This document shows, one piece after another, positions 11,806 through 21,798 of a stretch of 64,000 nt of DNA. The notes under the pieces were generated by a model that saw only the letters and a list, made by a program, of their open reading frames with translations, was not told the DNA's origin and made no database searches. Source of the DNA: Epiperipatus broadwayi (lineage: Eukaryota > Onychophora > Udeonychophora > Euonychophora > Peripatidae); the NCBI GenBank assembly GCA_028023455.1, contig JAQFVV010012496.1:1548001-1612000 (forward strand). Reading direction: 5' to 3'. The position numbers were made by a program, and so were the translations under genes. Position 1 is the stretch's first letter. Each line of letters starts with the position of its first letter.

Positions 11806-12010
11806 TGACCAATACACGTATTTCATGCTAGACCAGCAACCATCAGTTGGTCCAGATTATCATGTCCACACATATAGGCAATAAGGGCTCAGATATTTAT
11901 TAAGATAGCCAATCTTCATACTTTAATGGACAGGCTTCAATCCACTCCAACTCTTCAACTGTCCATCCAATTGAAAATCTGATGGTGGAACCTCAAAGGC
12001 CTCCCTGAGT
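11806..12010 (-). mobile_element. Family B hammerhead element, fragment
   Basis: Minus strand: stem I CCAA/TTGG plus a distal AT-rich pairing, core CTGATGG (A9 changed to G), stem II TGCTGG..CTAGCA, GAAATACGTG. The family B body (TTTAATGGACAGGCTTCAAT, GAAAATCTGATGG) continues to 12010. Ribozyme inactive by A9G. Confidence 0.65.
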
Positions 12011-12435
12011 TTGCAAATGTATGATAGTCAAAGGAATAAATACTCAGTGTTCATTTTCAAGGATATATTACATACAAAGAACTTAAAAATATATATTTTA
12101 AATAATTAGTTATGCCAGCATGACTTCTATTCTATTCCAATATTTTCCAAAAATAATAAATTTCTTGTTTAAAAATGGGGGAAACTACAAGATTACATTA
12201 CATTTGGGTATTACCCTCCATTTAAATTCAGATTCTTTTTCAAATGGAATTATCCAAGAATTAATATTATTTCCAGTGAAAATATATTTAGATAAATATT
12301 AATTACTTAATATAGTATTCAAAGAATTAAGATGTACCACAAAAGAAGACTAAAGACTGAGTGTGGAACTAATTCATATAAATTATATGATGCAATCATT
12401 ACACACATATACAAATCGTAAATATTTGTTATCTA

Positions 12436-12874
12436 TCATATGATCACTATCTCATGCTAGCACATAACTGTTAGTAAACAGGCAAAAACTCTCCATATAG
12501 TATTGCCACCTTATGCTAACCAGAGTAATCAATGGATGTCAGAAGGCTTGTGCTAAATTGGTTCAGATCCATATGACTATATAAGCTATTGAGCTTAGAT
12601 TGAAAATATTGTGTTTTCAATTTCATTCTCATAGTTTTGTAGTGAAGTAGAGATAAAAGGTGGCTGCTGGAGGGTTGCATTAGATCCTAAGATCTATGTG
12701 CAGTGCTCTCAGATCCAAGGCTCCTCACTGATGAAGGCCACAAGCCAGAAACTAGTTTGGGGATATTGGATGGGTAGGCACTAGATAGGGATTTTATGCA
12801 CAAACCTTCTGGCATCCATTGATTACTCTGGTTAGCACAAGGTGGTACTACTATATGGAGAATTTTTGCCTGTT
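12436..12874 (+). mobile_element. Family A hammerhead element with 13-bp TSD
   Basis: Flanked by perfect TATTTGTTATCTA repeats at 12423-12435 and 12875-12887. The left about 110 bp is the antisense family A end (GATCACTATCTCATGC, CAGGCAAAAACTCTCC). It then switches to the sense monomer (TATAAGCTATTGAGCTTAG, GGTGGCTGCTGGAGGG) and runs through the ribozyme to TTTTTGCCTGTT. Confidence 0.85.
12713..12771 (+). ncRNA. Type I hammerhead ribozyme, family A
   Basis: Core CTGATGA at 12728-12734, stem II GGC-CACAA-GCC, GAAA, stem III A-C[TA]G-T. The cleavage nucleotide is T (GTT in place of GTC), still a permitted UH. Stem I ATCCAA/TTGGAT and TCCTCA/TGGGGA intact. Confidence 0.8.
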
Positions 12875-12887
12875 TATTTGTTATCTA

Positions 12888-13484
12888 CATATCTAATATT
12901 TGATTTATTGTTACAAATTTTTACTTAATAGTATACTTAACTTCAATATTGGTAATCATTATTTAAATTTATTAAATTATTTTGGATTCTTTTTACTATC
13001 CTGCAGTGTGTGCATATATATAAAAAAGTATATAATGTGAATGAAAATAATAATGAAAGGAAAACAATTTTGATTTTGGAATAATTAATTGCGTAATGCA
13101 AAAAGATTAATTCAATAATTAGAGTTTTGTGTTCATACTGAGTTTGAATCTAAAGGTATAGACATATAAATGAGGTCATGGTAGGAAGGATGGGAATAAT
13201 AAAGATATCAATCTATTGAAAGCAATCTATAGTGGGGCTTTGCTTATTTGTGAACTATAAATGCAAGCTGATGCCTCTTACATGATCTCGTGTTAAAAAA
13301 TACTGAAGTTGAGAGTTACATAAATGGATACCCCTATGTGAATAGTTCACCAAGAGATGTATATTAAGAGCTGTTTGCTACATAAATAACACCTTAATAT
13401 GATAGCCAAATGAATCACCTGGAATGATTTATTTTTGTATATGAAGGCACAATCAAACCATCTATATATAATTAATATCATAAT
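12888..13484. other. No gene seen
   Basis: AT-rich spacer between two family A elements. No conserved frame. Confidence 0.35.
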
Positions 13485-13589
13485 ACACAGAGGCAAAACT
13501 CTCCATACACTAGTACCACTCAGTGCAAGCCAGAGTAATCAATGGATGCAGGAAGATTTGTGCATAAAATTCCCATCTAATGCCTAGTC

Positions 13590-13649
13590 ATCCATTATCC
13601 CCAGACTAGTTTCTGCTTTATGGCCATTCATCAGTGAGGAGCCCTGGAT
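13590..13649 (-). ncRNA. Hammerhead ribozyme, family A, left arm
   Basis: Minus strand: CTGATGA, stem II TGGCCATAAAGCA (one extra base in the loop), GAAA, then ACTAGTC. Stem I TCCTCA/TGGGGA is kept. Core residues intact. Confidence 0.7.
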
Positions 13650-13685
13650 CTGAGAGCACTGCATGATCTAGGTGCAGTGCTCTCA

Positions 13686-13745
13686 AATGCAAGGCTCCTC
13701 ACTGATGAAAGCCATAAGCTAGAAACTAATCTGGGGATATTGGAT
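13686..13745 (+). ncRNA. Hammerhead ribozyme, family A, right arm
   Basis: Core CTGATGA at 13702-13708 and GAAA intact. Stem III is ACTAATC: G16.2 changed to A, which breaks the C-G pair. Stem II GCCATAAGCT is weaker. Probably slow or inactive. Confidence 0.65.
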
Positions 13746-13905
13746 GAGTAGTCACTAGATAGGGATTTTATGCACAAACCTTTCTGCATCCATTGATTAC
13801 TCTGGCTTGCACTTGGTGATGCTACTGTATGGATAGTTTTGCCCCTGTGTAAACAGCTTGTGTAAGCATAAAGAAAGATGATCATGCGATCCTTAATGGT
13901 TTAGT

Positions 13906-14496
13906 ATTAAAATACAGATTAATCTTAATCTAGGTATCACATACATGTTGAGTGGTTGATCGTACTTGGAATTTGTGCTATCAAATAGGAATATGATTTT
14001 GTGCATTTTTGTAGGCAAAGGGACTTTTTTAAAAGTTGTTCATAAAAAAATAAATATGTCCTCTTTGTAATGAGAAATGTCTGTTTCACAAATCCCCAAG
14101 TGATTTTTCAACTAATATATATATACATAAATAAATGCAATTTGCTGAAGCAACAGATAAAAGAAATTATATACTACTGGATTTACAGAACAGGTGAACA
14201 ATGAAACTCATACATATATGTTAGAAAAAGTAAATTACATTTTTTAGGTTAGATTCATAATTCTCTTAATTTTTTTAACCATTTGTAAGCTCTTTATTAA
14301 GTTCCATAAATACTATCAGTCGAAAAATGAATGTAATATCTATAAAGAAAGGGGGTTAATGGCAGTACTATAAAACCAGAATTGTTGAAAGAGACACTAT
14401 TTTTAAAATTGTATCTGCAGACTTAATAATTTTTAATATTTGAATACAAATATATTTTATAAACATATGTACTTGTAGTTTAGATGTAATTATAGG
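13906..14496. other. No gene seen
   Basis: AT-rich DNA without recognised elements. Confidence 0.35.
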
Positions 14497-15090
14497 GGAT
14501 TTGAACACAGACTTTCAAGCTCCCTTCATCTATCCACTCTATCTCATACAACCATTGCACATGTGAAAAAGATAGATGATCTCTAATATACATAATTCCT
14601 GATGAATCAGCATTCATCTGTCAGTCCAGATCATCATCTCCCACACATATATGCAATAAGTGCTCAGTTATTTTCAAACTTTAATCAACAGGCTTCTTCC
14701 ATGTATTTAAATGGCTAATATCCTTTACATTGTGGGTCAGAGTGATGTAATGTCAACATGGACATGACAATAATATTGGCATCAACGAGGAATTTGGACA
14801 TCCCATCATCAGATTTTCAATGGTATGGATGGCTGAAGAGTTGGAGAGTGGAGTAGATTGAAGCCTGTCCATTAAAGTTTAAAGATTTGCTAGCTTTATG
14901 TAAACCGAGCACTGATTACATATATGTGTGGGAGATGATAATGTGGACTAACAGATGAGTGCTGGTTCAGCACAAAATACGTATATTGGAGATCATTTAT
15001 CTTTTTCACATTCCTGGTTATGTGTATCGGTTGTATAGAGTGGATAGCTGAAGGGAACTTGAAAGTCTGTGCTCAAATATCCTATAATTA
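14497..15090. mobile_element. Family B hammerhead element, palindromic and decayed
   Basis: The left arm (14497-14660) and right arm (about 14890-15085) are inverted copies with ends GGGGATTTGAAC and CTCAAATATCC. Both ribozyme cores are damaged: CAGATGA replaces CTGATGA (U4 to A) in each arm, and the right arm also has AAAA for GAAA. The body includes ATCAGATTTTCAATGGTATG, as in the copy at 29181. Confidence 0.65.
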
Positions 15091-15634
15091 ATATTTTTTA
15101 ATAAAATGGAAAATTTTTAATTGTAAAAACATCACAAAACTTATTATTTTTAAGTCCGTTACTATCTTGAAGGATTTGATCAAATTTATTGTGGAAAAGT
15201 CCTTGAATGCTAACATAGATTTCAAAATTATTTTTATCTTCTATGTGCTTATCATTGAATGGAAGAAATAGGCAAGTAAACTTAGGAAAGATTAGATAAA
15301 ACTTCATAACTGTATTTTATTTGTTAATTGAGTTTAATCAGGAAGTGTTGCAAAACAAAAGAAAAAAAAAGAATACAACTTTCAATATGAAGCATTAGAG
15401 GATTGTCTTCGTATTGTCATCTATTTTTATTTATTATATTATGTCTTTTAAAAATTTGCTCTTTATTCACTTACATTTTTTTTCTATCAATGTTAACAAA
15501 AAAATTATACAATGGATTGTATATTGTATTTTTTAATAAGCTATATATTTAGAATTGGAATCTATGGATTGTGAACCATATGCCACTCTTTATCAAGATA
15601 AACGTAAATGTATTTTTTTTTATTTTTACTTATA
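15091..15634. other. No gene seen
   Basis: AT-rich. A minus-strand open frame (15098-15307) has no recognisable motif and is taken as chance. Confidence 0.35.
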
Positions 15635-15905
15635 CCGTGTTTACCGGTATATAGGACAGCGCGATGTATAAGACGCCCCCCCCCTTTTATACACATTTTT
15701 AAGAAAAAATATAATTTCCATAATGATTTACTGTAAAAAATGTAACTAGGGAACACTGTAATTAGGTACTTCTTAATTTTCATCCCTAAAACCCAGAAAT
15801 TCATCTCCAGGGCTATATGAAAAGTCACTGGGAAGCCTCTTCTTCAGAAACTGAGTCTTCCTATGGCAAATCATCCTCTGTGGCATCAAGTACGATAGGG
15901 GTATA
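15635..15905 (-). mobile_element. Pogo-like DNA transposon remnant (3' end)
   Basis: At 15636-15675 the sequence TACCGTGTTTACCGGTATAT is followed by GATGTATAAGACGC, a terminus style common to pogo/Tigger-like elements. On the minus strand, 15905-15827 reads an acidic tail (DATEDDLP, stop, EDSVSEEEASQ, stop), similar to the C-terminus of pogo-group transposases. Only this end is present. Family assignment is from style, not alignment. Confidence 0.45.
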
Positions 15906-15996
15906 AGGTTGATGTCATGATACGTTGTATACTATCTTCATTTTGTACCTATTTTGAATTTATGTATGTCACTTAACTGCTTATTATATATTAGTC

Positions 15997-16188
15997 ATTG
16001 GTTTGCTTAAACGTTTTGAACATTAGCTAAATAAAGGCTCATTCTGTATGTTAATTTTGTTAACTGTAGCTGAGCGCACCTTTGTCTAGTGACACCAGAT
16101 TCAAAACGTGCTCAGCTGTAGGTAACAAAATTAACGTATGGAATGAATCTTTACTTAGCTAATCTTCAGTACATTTAAGCAAACCAAT
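15997..16188. repeat. 192-bp foldback repeat
   Basis: The arms start and end with ATTGGTTTGCTTA and TAAGCAAACCAAT. Both contain TTAGCTAA-type, GTTAATTTTGTTA and AGCTGAGC-type segments in inverse order, giving one long imperfect hairpin. No coding capacity. Confidence 0.7.
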
Positions 16189-16261
16189 TATAAATAGGAT
16201 AAGGAAAAGGAGACTAACCTGAATATTAAAGTAATCATTATAATTTATAATATCTGGGTTT

Positions 16262-16352
16262 TTTTTCATGTGTCAAAGCATCGGCCGGGAAGCGAACCCG
16301 GGACAACTGCTTGTACTGCAGCTGTGCTAACCATTCGGCCACCAATGCTTGA
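16262..16352 (-). mobile_element. tRNA-derived SINE
   Basis: Minus strand: AAGCATTGGTGGCCGAATGG (A box), AGTTGTCCCGGGTTCGCTTC (B box), CCGATGCTTTGACACATG, then poly-A. Same family as 7961. No clear TSD. Confidence 0.75.
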
Positions 16353-16888
16353 TTATTGTTTTTAATAAAGAAGAAATAATATGCATGGAAACCCAGATTA
16401 ACTACATTTTCTATACAGTATATTTAATAAGTGAATTGTAAATTCCGAATCTTAGTATATTTTAAATTTTATTTATTTAACTATTAAATTAATATATTTT
16501 TGTGTAAATTGAATTCTGTGTTTTTCCCCTTGCATTCTATCTCTCTACATATGATATACAATGTTATCTTTAAGTATTCATGTTTCATTATTCTGGACAG
16601 AGCTTAGTATCCAAGAAAAGGGGAATGGAGGGAATTGTATCAGAGATGAGATCTCATTGTAAAACCAGGCAATATTCTTAAAATGAAATAGAATCAGTTT
16701 TATTCAGCATCACTAAAAAAGTCTCCATCAGTTTCTTAACATGGATTGGAACCCAAACATTGAATTTGAAGATGATTGTGCCAAAGCAATTTTACATTTT
16801 ATTACACAAATTTAAATCTTGATACTTTCATATTACGTAATCCGATCGCCTAATGTATTGCTTGATCATCATTATTCCACAAACTTAA

Positions 16889-17100
16889 TCTCTTCCAAGT
16901 AAAACTCATTCACTATTGATGTAGTAAAAGCTCTATATTACTATTTTTGGTTTTAGATAACATGATGGACCGCTAAATTCACACAAAGAATAAAAATCAA
17001 ATCTTTTCCAAGTAAACCTCATTCAGTATTGATGTAGTAAACATTCTACATTGCAATTTTTGATTTTAGATAATATTGTGGGCGACTAAAGTCTACTAAC
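16889..17100. repeat. Tandem repeat, two units of about 113 bp
   Basis: TCCAAGTAAA..CTCATTCA, TATTGATGTAGTAAA and GATTTTAGATAA-type blocks recur at an offset of about 113 bp. Diverged. Confidence 0.55.
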
Positions 17101-17254
17101 AATAAAAGTCAATGAATTTAATATTTTCAAAATTTAAAAAAAATGTTTTACACCAATTATTAAATGTGTAATTTGACATTTCAAACTATCACATATTCTT
17201 TTAAATTCATATAAATAATAAAAGACAAATGACCCTCCCCCCCCCCGAGACGCA

Positions 17255-17312
17255 TTTCATGCTAAACCAGCACTCATCAGTTGGTCCAGGTCACCATCTT
17301 TCATATATATAT
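17255..17312 (-). ncRNA. Hammerhead core, family B fragment
   Basis: Minus strand: CCAA, then CTGATGA, stem II TGCTG-GTT-TAGCA, GAAA, TGCGTC. It is cut by a C run on its 3' side (17237-17246), so the distal stem I strand is lost. Core intact, ribozyme incomplete. Confidence 0.6.
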
Positions 17313-17659
17313 CTCCATCATATGAAAAATATTTATCTATATCAAATAATTATATTTTGAATTACAAGTGTCAAACTAATTCAGCCCATATCTTTGACAC
17401 CATCCACTTTAGATAAATACAGTAATGATTATTATTAATCATTTATTAAACTAGAGATTTTTTTTTAAAAAAGAAAATAATGCCAACATAAAATATTGTC
17501 TACTTTCAGAATAATAACAATAAAATACAAAGTATAAAAAGTTTTTTGTATTATAATTTAACTAAACAATAATAAAAATTAGCTAAATTTAAATAAAATG
17601 AATCAAAACTCAAACAAAAGTTGTTTTTTTTTTTTTTGTAACGAAAAAAATCCAACACT

Positions 17660-18280
17660 TTTACTGGAGATAATTTGTGTGAATGTCCTTTAGAAAAGTT
17701 ATCCGGAGCTCTGGATTGTTGCTGTTGTGCCGTAATATTTTCCAGTATTTGTGATCCAAATGACAATAATAATTCTGAGGAAGTGCCTCTCATTTTTGTC
17801 AGAATTTTGCATTTGGTTTTAGCCTACGAATGTTCAATAGCCAGGATGTGAGCTGTCTTTGTATCAGTATAGTGCAATTTGGGTCGAAAAGAAATGTTCA
17901 GTTGTTATTATCGTTCTTTACTGAGACCATTCAACTCGGGTTACTATCATCTAAAGAGAATGCATGCCTGTCTTAATCATTCACCCCCGAAGAATGGTTA
18001 GCCTTATGTTGACCTCATCACCAAGGGATTCTGACATTTGTCCATATACTATCAGTCGTATTAGGTCATTCCATTGGCAGGAACTCCCATGTAAGCAATT
18101 GAACATTCTTGGACTGAAGCCAAATGCAAAATTCCGAAGTTTGGAGATATATCACCAGAGCTGTTAGTCTCTGCTGGATTTTCTGCACCAGACAATGTCC
18201 TGTCTGAACAGCAACTACAACCTGGACCTCTTATTAACCTGACTTCATTGTTGCCGATAAAACAACAACAACAAAAAGGT
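17660..18280 (+). repeat. Possible LINE 3' end with (CAA)n tail
   Basis: A less AT-rich block that ends GATAAAACAACAACAACAAA at 18256-18275, a tail style seen in some non-LTR retrotransposons. There is no long frame and the protein part is absent. It is unrelated to the RTE family here, which ends in GAT repeats. Class not established. Confidence 0.35.
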
Positions 18281-18489
18281 TCATTTTATCTTTTTTTATT
18301 TACTTTATTTCCCTTTCAAAAAAGAAATCTTTATTTACTTTGTTGGATTTGTGGAGTTTTTTACACTTGTTTTTATTGTTGTTCATTGATTTTTTTAAAA
18401 AAGGGGGGAAAAAAAAAAAAACATGCTTCCATGTATTATACTATTTCTTTATTAAAATTAAGCAAATTTTTTACAATTGTATTTTAATT

Positions 18490-18784
18490 CAAGGGTGACT
18501 TGAACCCAGACTTTTATGCTCCCTACAGAAATCCACTCTATCCAATATAACCAACACATAGAAAAAGATAAGTAATCTTCAATATATGTATTTCATGCTG
18601 AACCAGCACTCATCAGTTGTTCCAGATCATCATCTCCCACACAACTGATGAGTGCTGGTTCAGCATGAAATAGCTATGTTGGAGATTATTTATCTTTTTC
18701 ACATGTACATGGTCATGTGTGTTGGTTATATCGGATAGAGTAGATGACTGTAGGGAGCTTGAAAGTTCAAATCCTTTTTAATTA
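18490..18784. mobile_element. Family B hammerhead element, palindromic
   Basis: An inverted pair with centre near 18638. Outer ends are tRNA-like (CTTGAACCCAGAC left, GTTCAAATCC right). Left arm ribozyme (about 18572-18632, minus): CTGATGA, stem II TGCTG-GTT-CAGCA, GAAATACATAT, with stem I largely kept. Right arm core: CTGATGA at 18645-18651, the same stem II, GAAA at 18667-18670, then TAGCTATGTTGG. A possible 8-bp TSD TTTTAATT flanks it, but it is AT-rich and weak. Confidence 0.75.
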
Positions 18785-18812
18785 CACATCTAAGTAAGTA
18801 TATACATTATAC

Positions 18813-19290
18813 CTTTTTCTTCTTTTTACTCCTTTCCTTATGTATTGGTTTCTATATTTACATATACCCTTTCCAATCTTCTTATATACTTAACTATACT
18901 ATTTTTTATACCACATATTTACTCTTACAGTTTCGACTGATCTGCAGTCATCATCAGAGCTACAATATCCAAATATATAACAATTAATACATTTTATACA
19001 CACATTTATATACATAATCAAAACATATCTTAACCTGACCTTTATTATTATTAATTATTAGTTAAGAATAGAATAATAAAATGGAAAATGATTATTTATA
19101 ATGGTCAGGTTAAGATGTATGTCTTGATTTTGTATATAAATGTGTGTATAAAATGTACTAATTGTATGATTATATATTTGGATATTGGAGCTCTGGTGAT
19201 GACTGCAGGACAGTCGAAACTGTAAGAATATTAAGTTTTGGTATAAGAAAAAAGTATTGTTAAATGTAAAAGAAACTTGGAATGGTATGA
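18813..19290. mobile_element. Family D hammerhead foldback, probable 14-bp TSD
   Basis: A long inverted repeat with both inner arms carrying hammerhead cores. Left arm (minus): CTGATGA, T, GACTG-CAGAT-CAGTC, GAAA, CTGTAAG (rc of 18931-18967), all core bases intact. Right arm (plus, 19192-19230): CTGGTGA (A6 to G), GACTG-CAGGA-CAGTC, GAAA. Distal stem I pairs ATATT with AATAT in both arms. TATATACATTATAC occurs at 18799-18812 and 19291-19304 as the likely TSD. Between the arms is AT-rich palindromic DNA. Confidence 0.75.
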
Positions 19291-19324
19291 TATATACATT
19301 ATACTTGTATTTCAATTTGTATTG

Positions 19325-19412
19325 TAATAAATAGTTTATTTCTTTAGCACTGCATACATATGTAATAAAGAGACGGGAAATAAAATCTTCCGTCATGCGC
19401 TCTTTCACAAAT
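19325..19412. repeat. Family H fragment
   Basis: AATAAATAGTTTATTT, then AGAGACGGGAAA and TCATGCGCTCTTTCA, parallel to about 1540-1625. Confidence 0.5.
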
Positions 19413-19929
19413 TTTTGTAAAAGTGCGCATAACTGAATATGTATTTTAATAATTTTTTTCTAAAAGTGGATGTCAAAGTGATACATGGAATCGAATCTTT
19501 ATATTGGTAAATCACCCCCTCTACCGTTGCAATATGTCATCCCGAGTTAATTGTTAACCACTGGTACAGCACATTAAAGTTTATATTATAACTCTAAAAT
19601 TGAGATGCTAAATTAAATTGTATTAAGAGGGCAAACAGTGCAAACTACTTTGGGCGTAATCAAATGTTGACATGTGGTCATACTTTTCTGGTGTATAGTC
19701 AACCTGCGTTTGTCTTGAACGATAAAACTACTAAATACATGAATTGCCGTGATCATTGCATATCGTCTAAAAATATATTTTATTTACAAAAAATCTCTCA
19801 CACTATGATTGTTCATACCACATTCTTTTTACGAAATGCGAGATAGCCGTTTAATAAAGATATATATATTGGTAAAGACGAGATGGTTTATGTGATTTTA
19901 ATGGCAGCTTTACCATTCCTTCATCACCG
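19413..19929. other. No gene seen
   Basis: AT-rich DNA. A 60-codon frame at 19664-19846 has no recognised motif. Confidence 0.3.
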
Positions 19930-20011
19930 TTAACTATTCACATAAAGTAAAGGAAAAGGTTCTTCAAGCATTAACTATTCACATAAAGTAAAGGAAAAGG
20001 TTCTTCAAGCA
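19930..20011. repeat. Perfect 41-bp tandem duplication
   Basis: Two identical 41-bp units, 19930-19970 and 19971-20011, beginning TTAACTATTCACATAAAG and ending GGTTCTTCAAGCA. Identity implies a recent slip or an assembly duplication. Confidence 0.9.
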
Positions 20012-20299
20012 TATCACATGACTCTCCTAATTTACTCATATACTTCCAAGAGCTGTTCTCGCATTACAGCAATGTATTGGTGATTGGCCCTAGCTTTTGC
20101 CTTTGGCAGTGAAGACTTAGTATTCAAAACGATAACCAATACATTTACGTATCTAACTTCCATATTTTTTACTCCTTTACACCATTTCCAAGTTGATAGC
20201 ATAAGTTGTTTGAACCCAGCCCAGTTCCCTTGCATGACTATACACATCTGATTAGAACACAAAACTTCCCATTTCTCACATGATCACCGTGCTTCATGC
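20012..20299. other. Unassigned; one minus-strand frame of unknown status
   Basis: A minus-strand frame at 20032-20262 (76 codons) contains STWKWCKGVKN and KAKARANHQYIAVMREQ. I do not recognise it. It could be a relic of a mobile element protein or chance. Confidence 0.2.
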
Positions 20300-20550
20300 T
20301 TACACAAGCTGTTTACACGGGCAAAACTCCATACAGTAGCACCACTCAGTTCAAGCCAGAGTAATCAATGGATGCAGGAAGGTTTGTGTATAAGATCCCT
20401 ATCTAGATCTACTTATACAATATCACAATTCAAGTTTCTAGCTTGTGGATTTTATCAGGGATGAGCCTTGGTCCAGAGAACACTGCACCTAAATCTTATG
20501 ATCTAATGCAACTCTTCAGCAAACACCTTTTGCCTTATTAGCTAACTATA

Positions 20551-20605
20551 AAGCTTCTCACTGATGAAATCCACAAGCTAGAAACTAGTCGGGGAATATT
20601 TGGTG
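20551..20605 (+). ncRNA. Hammerhead ribozyme, family A
   Basis: Core CTGATGA at 20561-20567, GAAA, stem III ACTAGTC, cleavage after 20590. TTCTCA pairs with GGGGAA only in part, and stem II (ATCCACAAGCTA) is weak. Core bases intact. Confidence 0.65.
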
Positions 20606-21001
20606 AATAGGCACTAGATACGGATTTTATGCACAAACCTTCCTGCATCCACTGATTACTCTCATTTGCACTGAGTGGCACTATAATATGGATAATTTTG
20701 CCTCTTTGTAAACAGCTTGTGTAAGCATAAAAATGGTGATCATGTGTTATGTAGTTGGTTTAATACCAATCCTGCCCAATAGGATTATAATGATTGTGCT
20801 TATTAAAGAATCAAAGACACCAAAAAGTATGGATGCTGAACTGAGTTCAGATCTATACGACTAAACAAGCTGATGATCTTGAATTGAAAACATTATTGTG
20901 TTTTCATTTTGGACTCAAAGCTTTATAGTTAGCTAATAAGATAAAAGGTGGCTGCTGGAGGGATTACAGCAAATCCCAAGATCTAGATGCAGTGCTCTCA
21001 G

Positions 21002-21060
21002 ATTCAAGGCTCCTCACTGATGAAAGTCACAAGCTAGAAACTAGTTTGGGGATATTGGAT
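21002..21060 (+). ncRNA. Hammerhead ribozyme, family A
   Basis: Core CTGATGA at 21017-21023, GAAA, stem III A-C[TA]G-T with cleavage nucleotide T at 21046. Stem I TCCTCA/TGGGGA intact. Stem II AGTCACAAGCT is weakened. Confidence 0.7.
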
Positions 21061-21100
21061 GAGTAGGCACTAGATAGGGATTTTATGCATAAATCCTTTT

Positions 21101-21798
21101 TTGTCTAATAGTCGTGGTCCTTGTGTTTTTATATCAATCTAACATCAGATCATTTCTATATATTTTAGTCACTTTAGTTTTATACCAGTTGTTGATTACT
21201 TCCACCCTAACCAAGAAGATTAGTATCAACATTACAGGACCTTTGTATGCTTTCAAGAGGAATTCTGAATCACTCACAATAGCTGTTACTGATTAATAAT
21301 GGTACATTTATAAAATAAAAATAACTTCCCTTAATAACTAATTATTTATATTCTTTATGTTTGTTCTCCCATAGCTAACTCTATCCCTTACTCTTTACAA
21401 AATTGATTTAGACACTTGTCTGAAATAAATAAAATTTATTGTTTTTGATTTGAAATTACAGCTTATATTAATGAACTATTATAACTTTATCATTCTTATT
21501 GCATTTCCAAATCCATATAATATTTAATTATTTAGAGGGTTGTAATAAAGAGCGTATATTAAGCAGAAAGATAACAGAACATAAAGAATTGGATTGTTAG
21601 ATAAGCAAAGTCAGAAATGACGTTTCTGAAATAATTGCCAAGATAATTATTAAGAAAATTAAGAAGAGGAAATGTTTTGCACATGCACTTAAAATAGATT
21701 AAATGTGAACGGCATGCTGAAAAGTCTAAGGTGGGAGAAAAAATTGATAGTTATCAATATCACTTCGGATTTATAGATAAATTATCTGGGTGAATGTA
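21101..21798. other. No gene seen
   Basis: AT-rich. No recognised element. Confidence 0.3.

Larger units (their letters stand above)
13485..13905. mobile_element. Family A hammerhead element, palindromic
   Basis: An inverted pair. The left arm carries an antisense ribozyme and the right arm a sense ribozyme, with the centre near 13665 (GCACTGCATG..GTGCAGTGC). Ends are CACAGAGGCAAAACTCTCC and GATCATGCGATC. Both arms extend into the TGTAAACAGCTTGTGTAAGC variant end shared with the copy at 20300. No clear TSD found. Confidence 0.75.
20300..21100. mobile_element. Family A hammerhead element, inverted plus tandem units
   Basis: A decayed antisense arm (20300-20520) is followed by two sense ribozymes. 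Their predicted cleavage sites are at 20590 and 21046, 456 bp apart, so one whole monomer lies between them. The right side breaks off soon after the second ribozyme (about 21095). The monomer carries TTGAATTGAAAACATT and TAAGATAAAAGGTGGCTGCT blocks shared with 50650-50900 and 54100-54780. Confidence 0.8.

Noticed and set aside
13485-13905. Clustered repeats as a CRISPR array
   Set aside because: The repeats are long, inverted, irregularly spaced, carry hammerhead cores, and the DNA is clearly animal.
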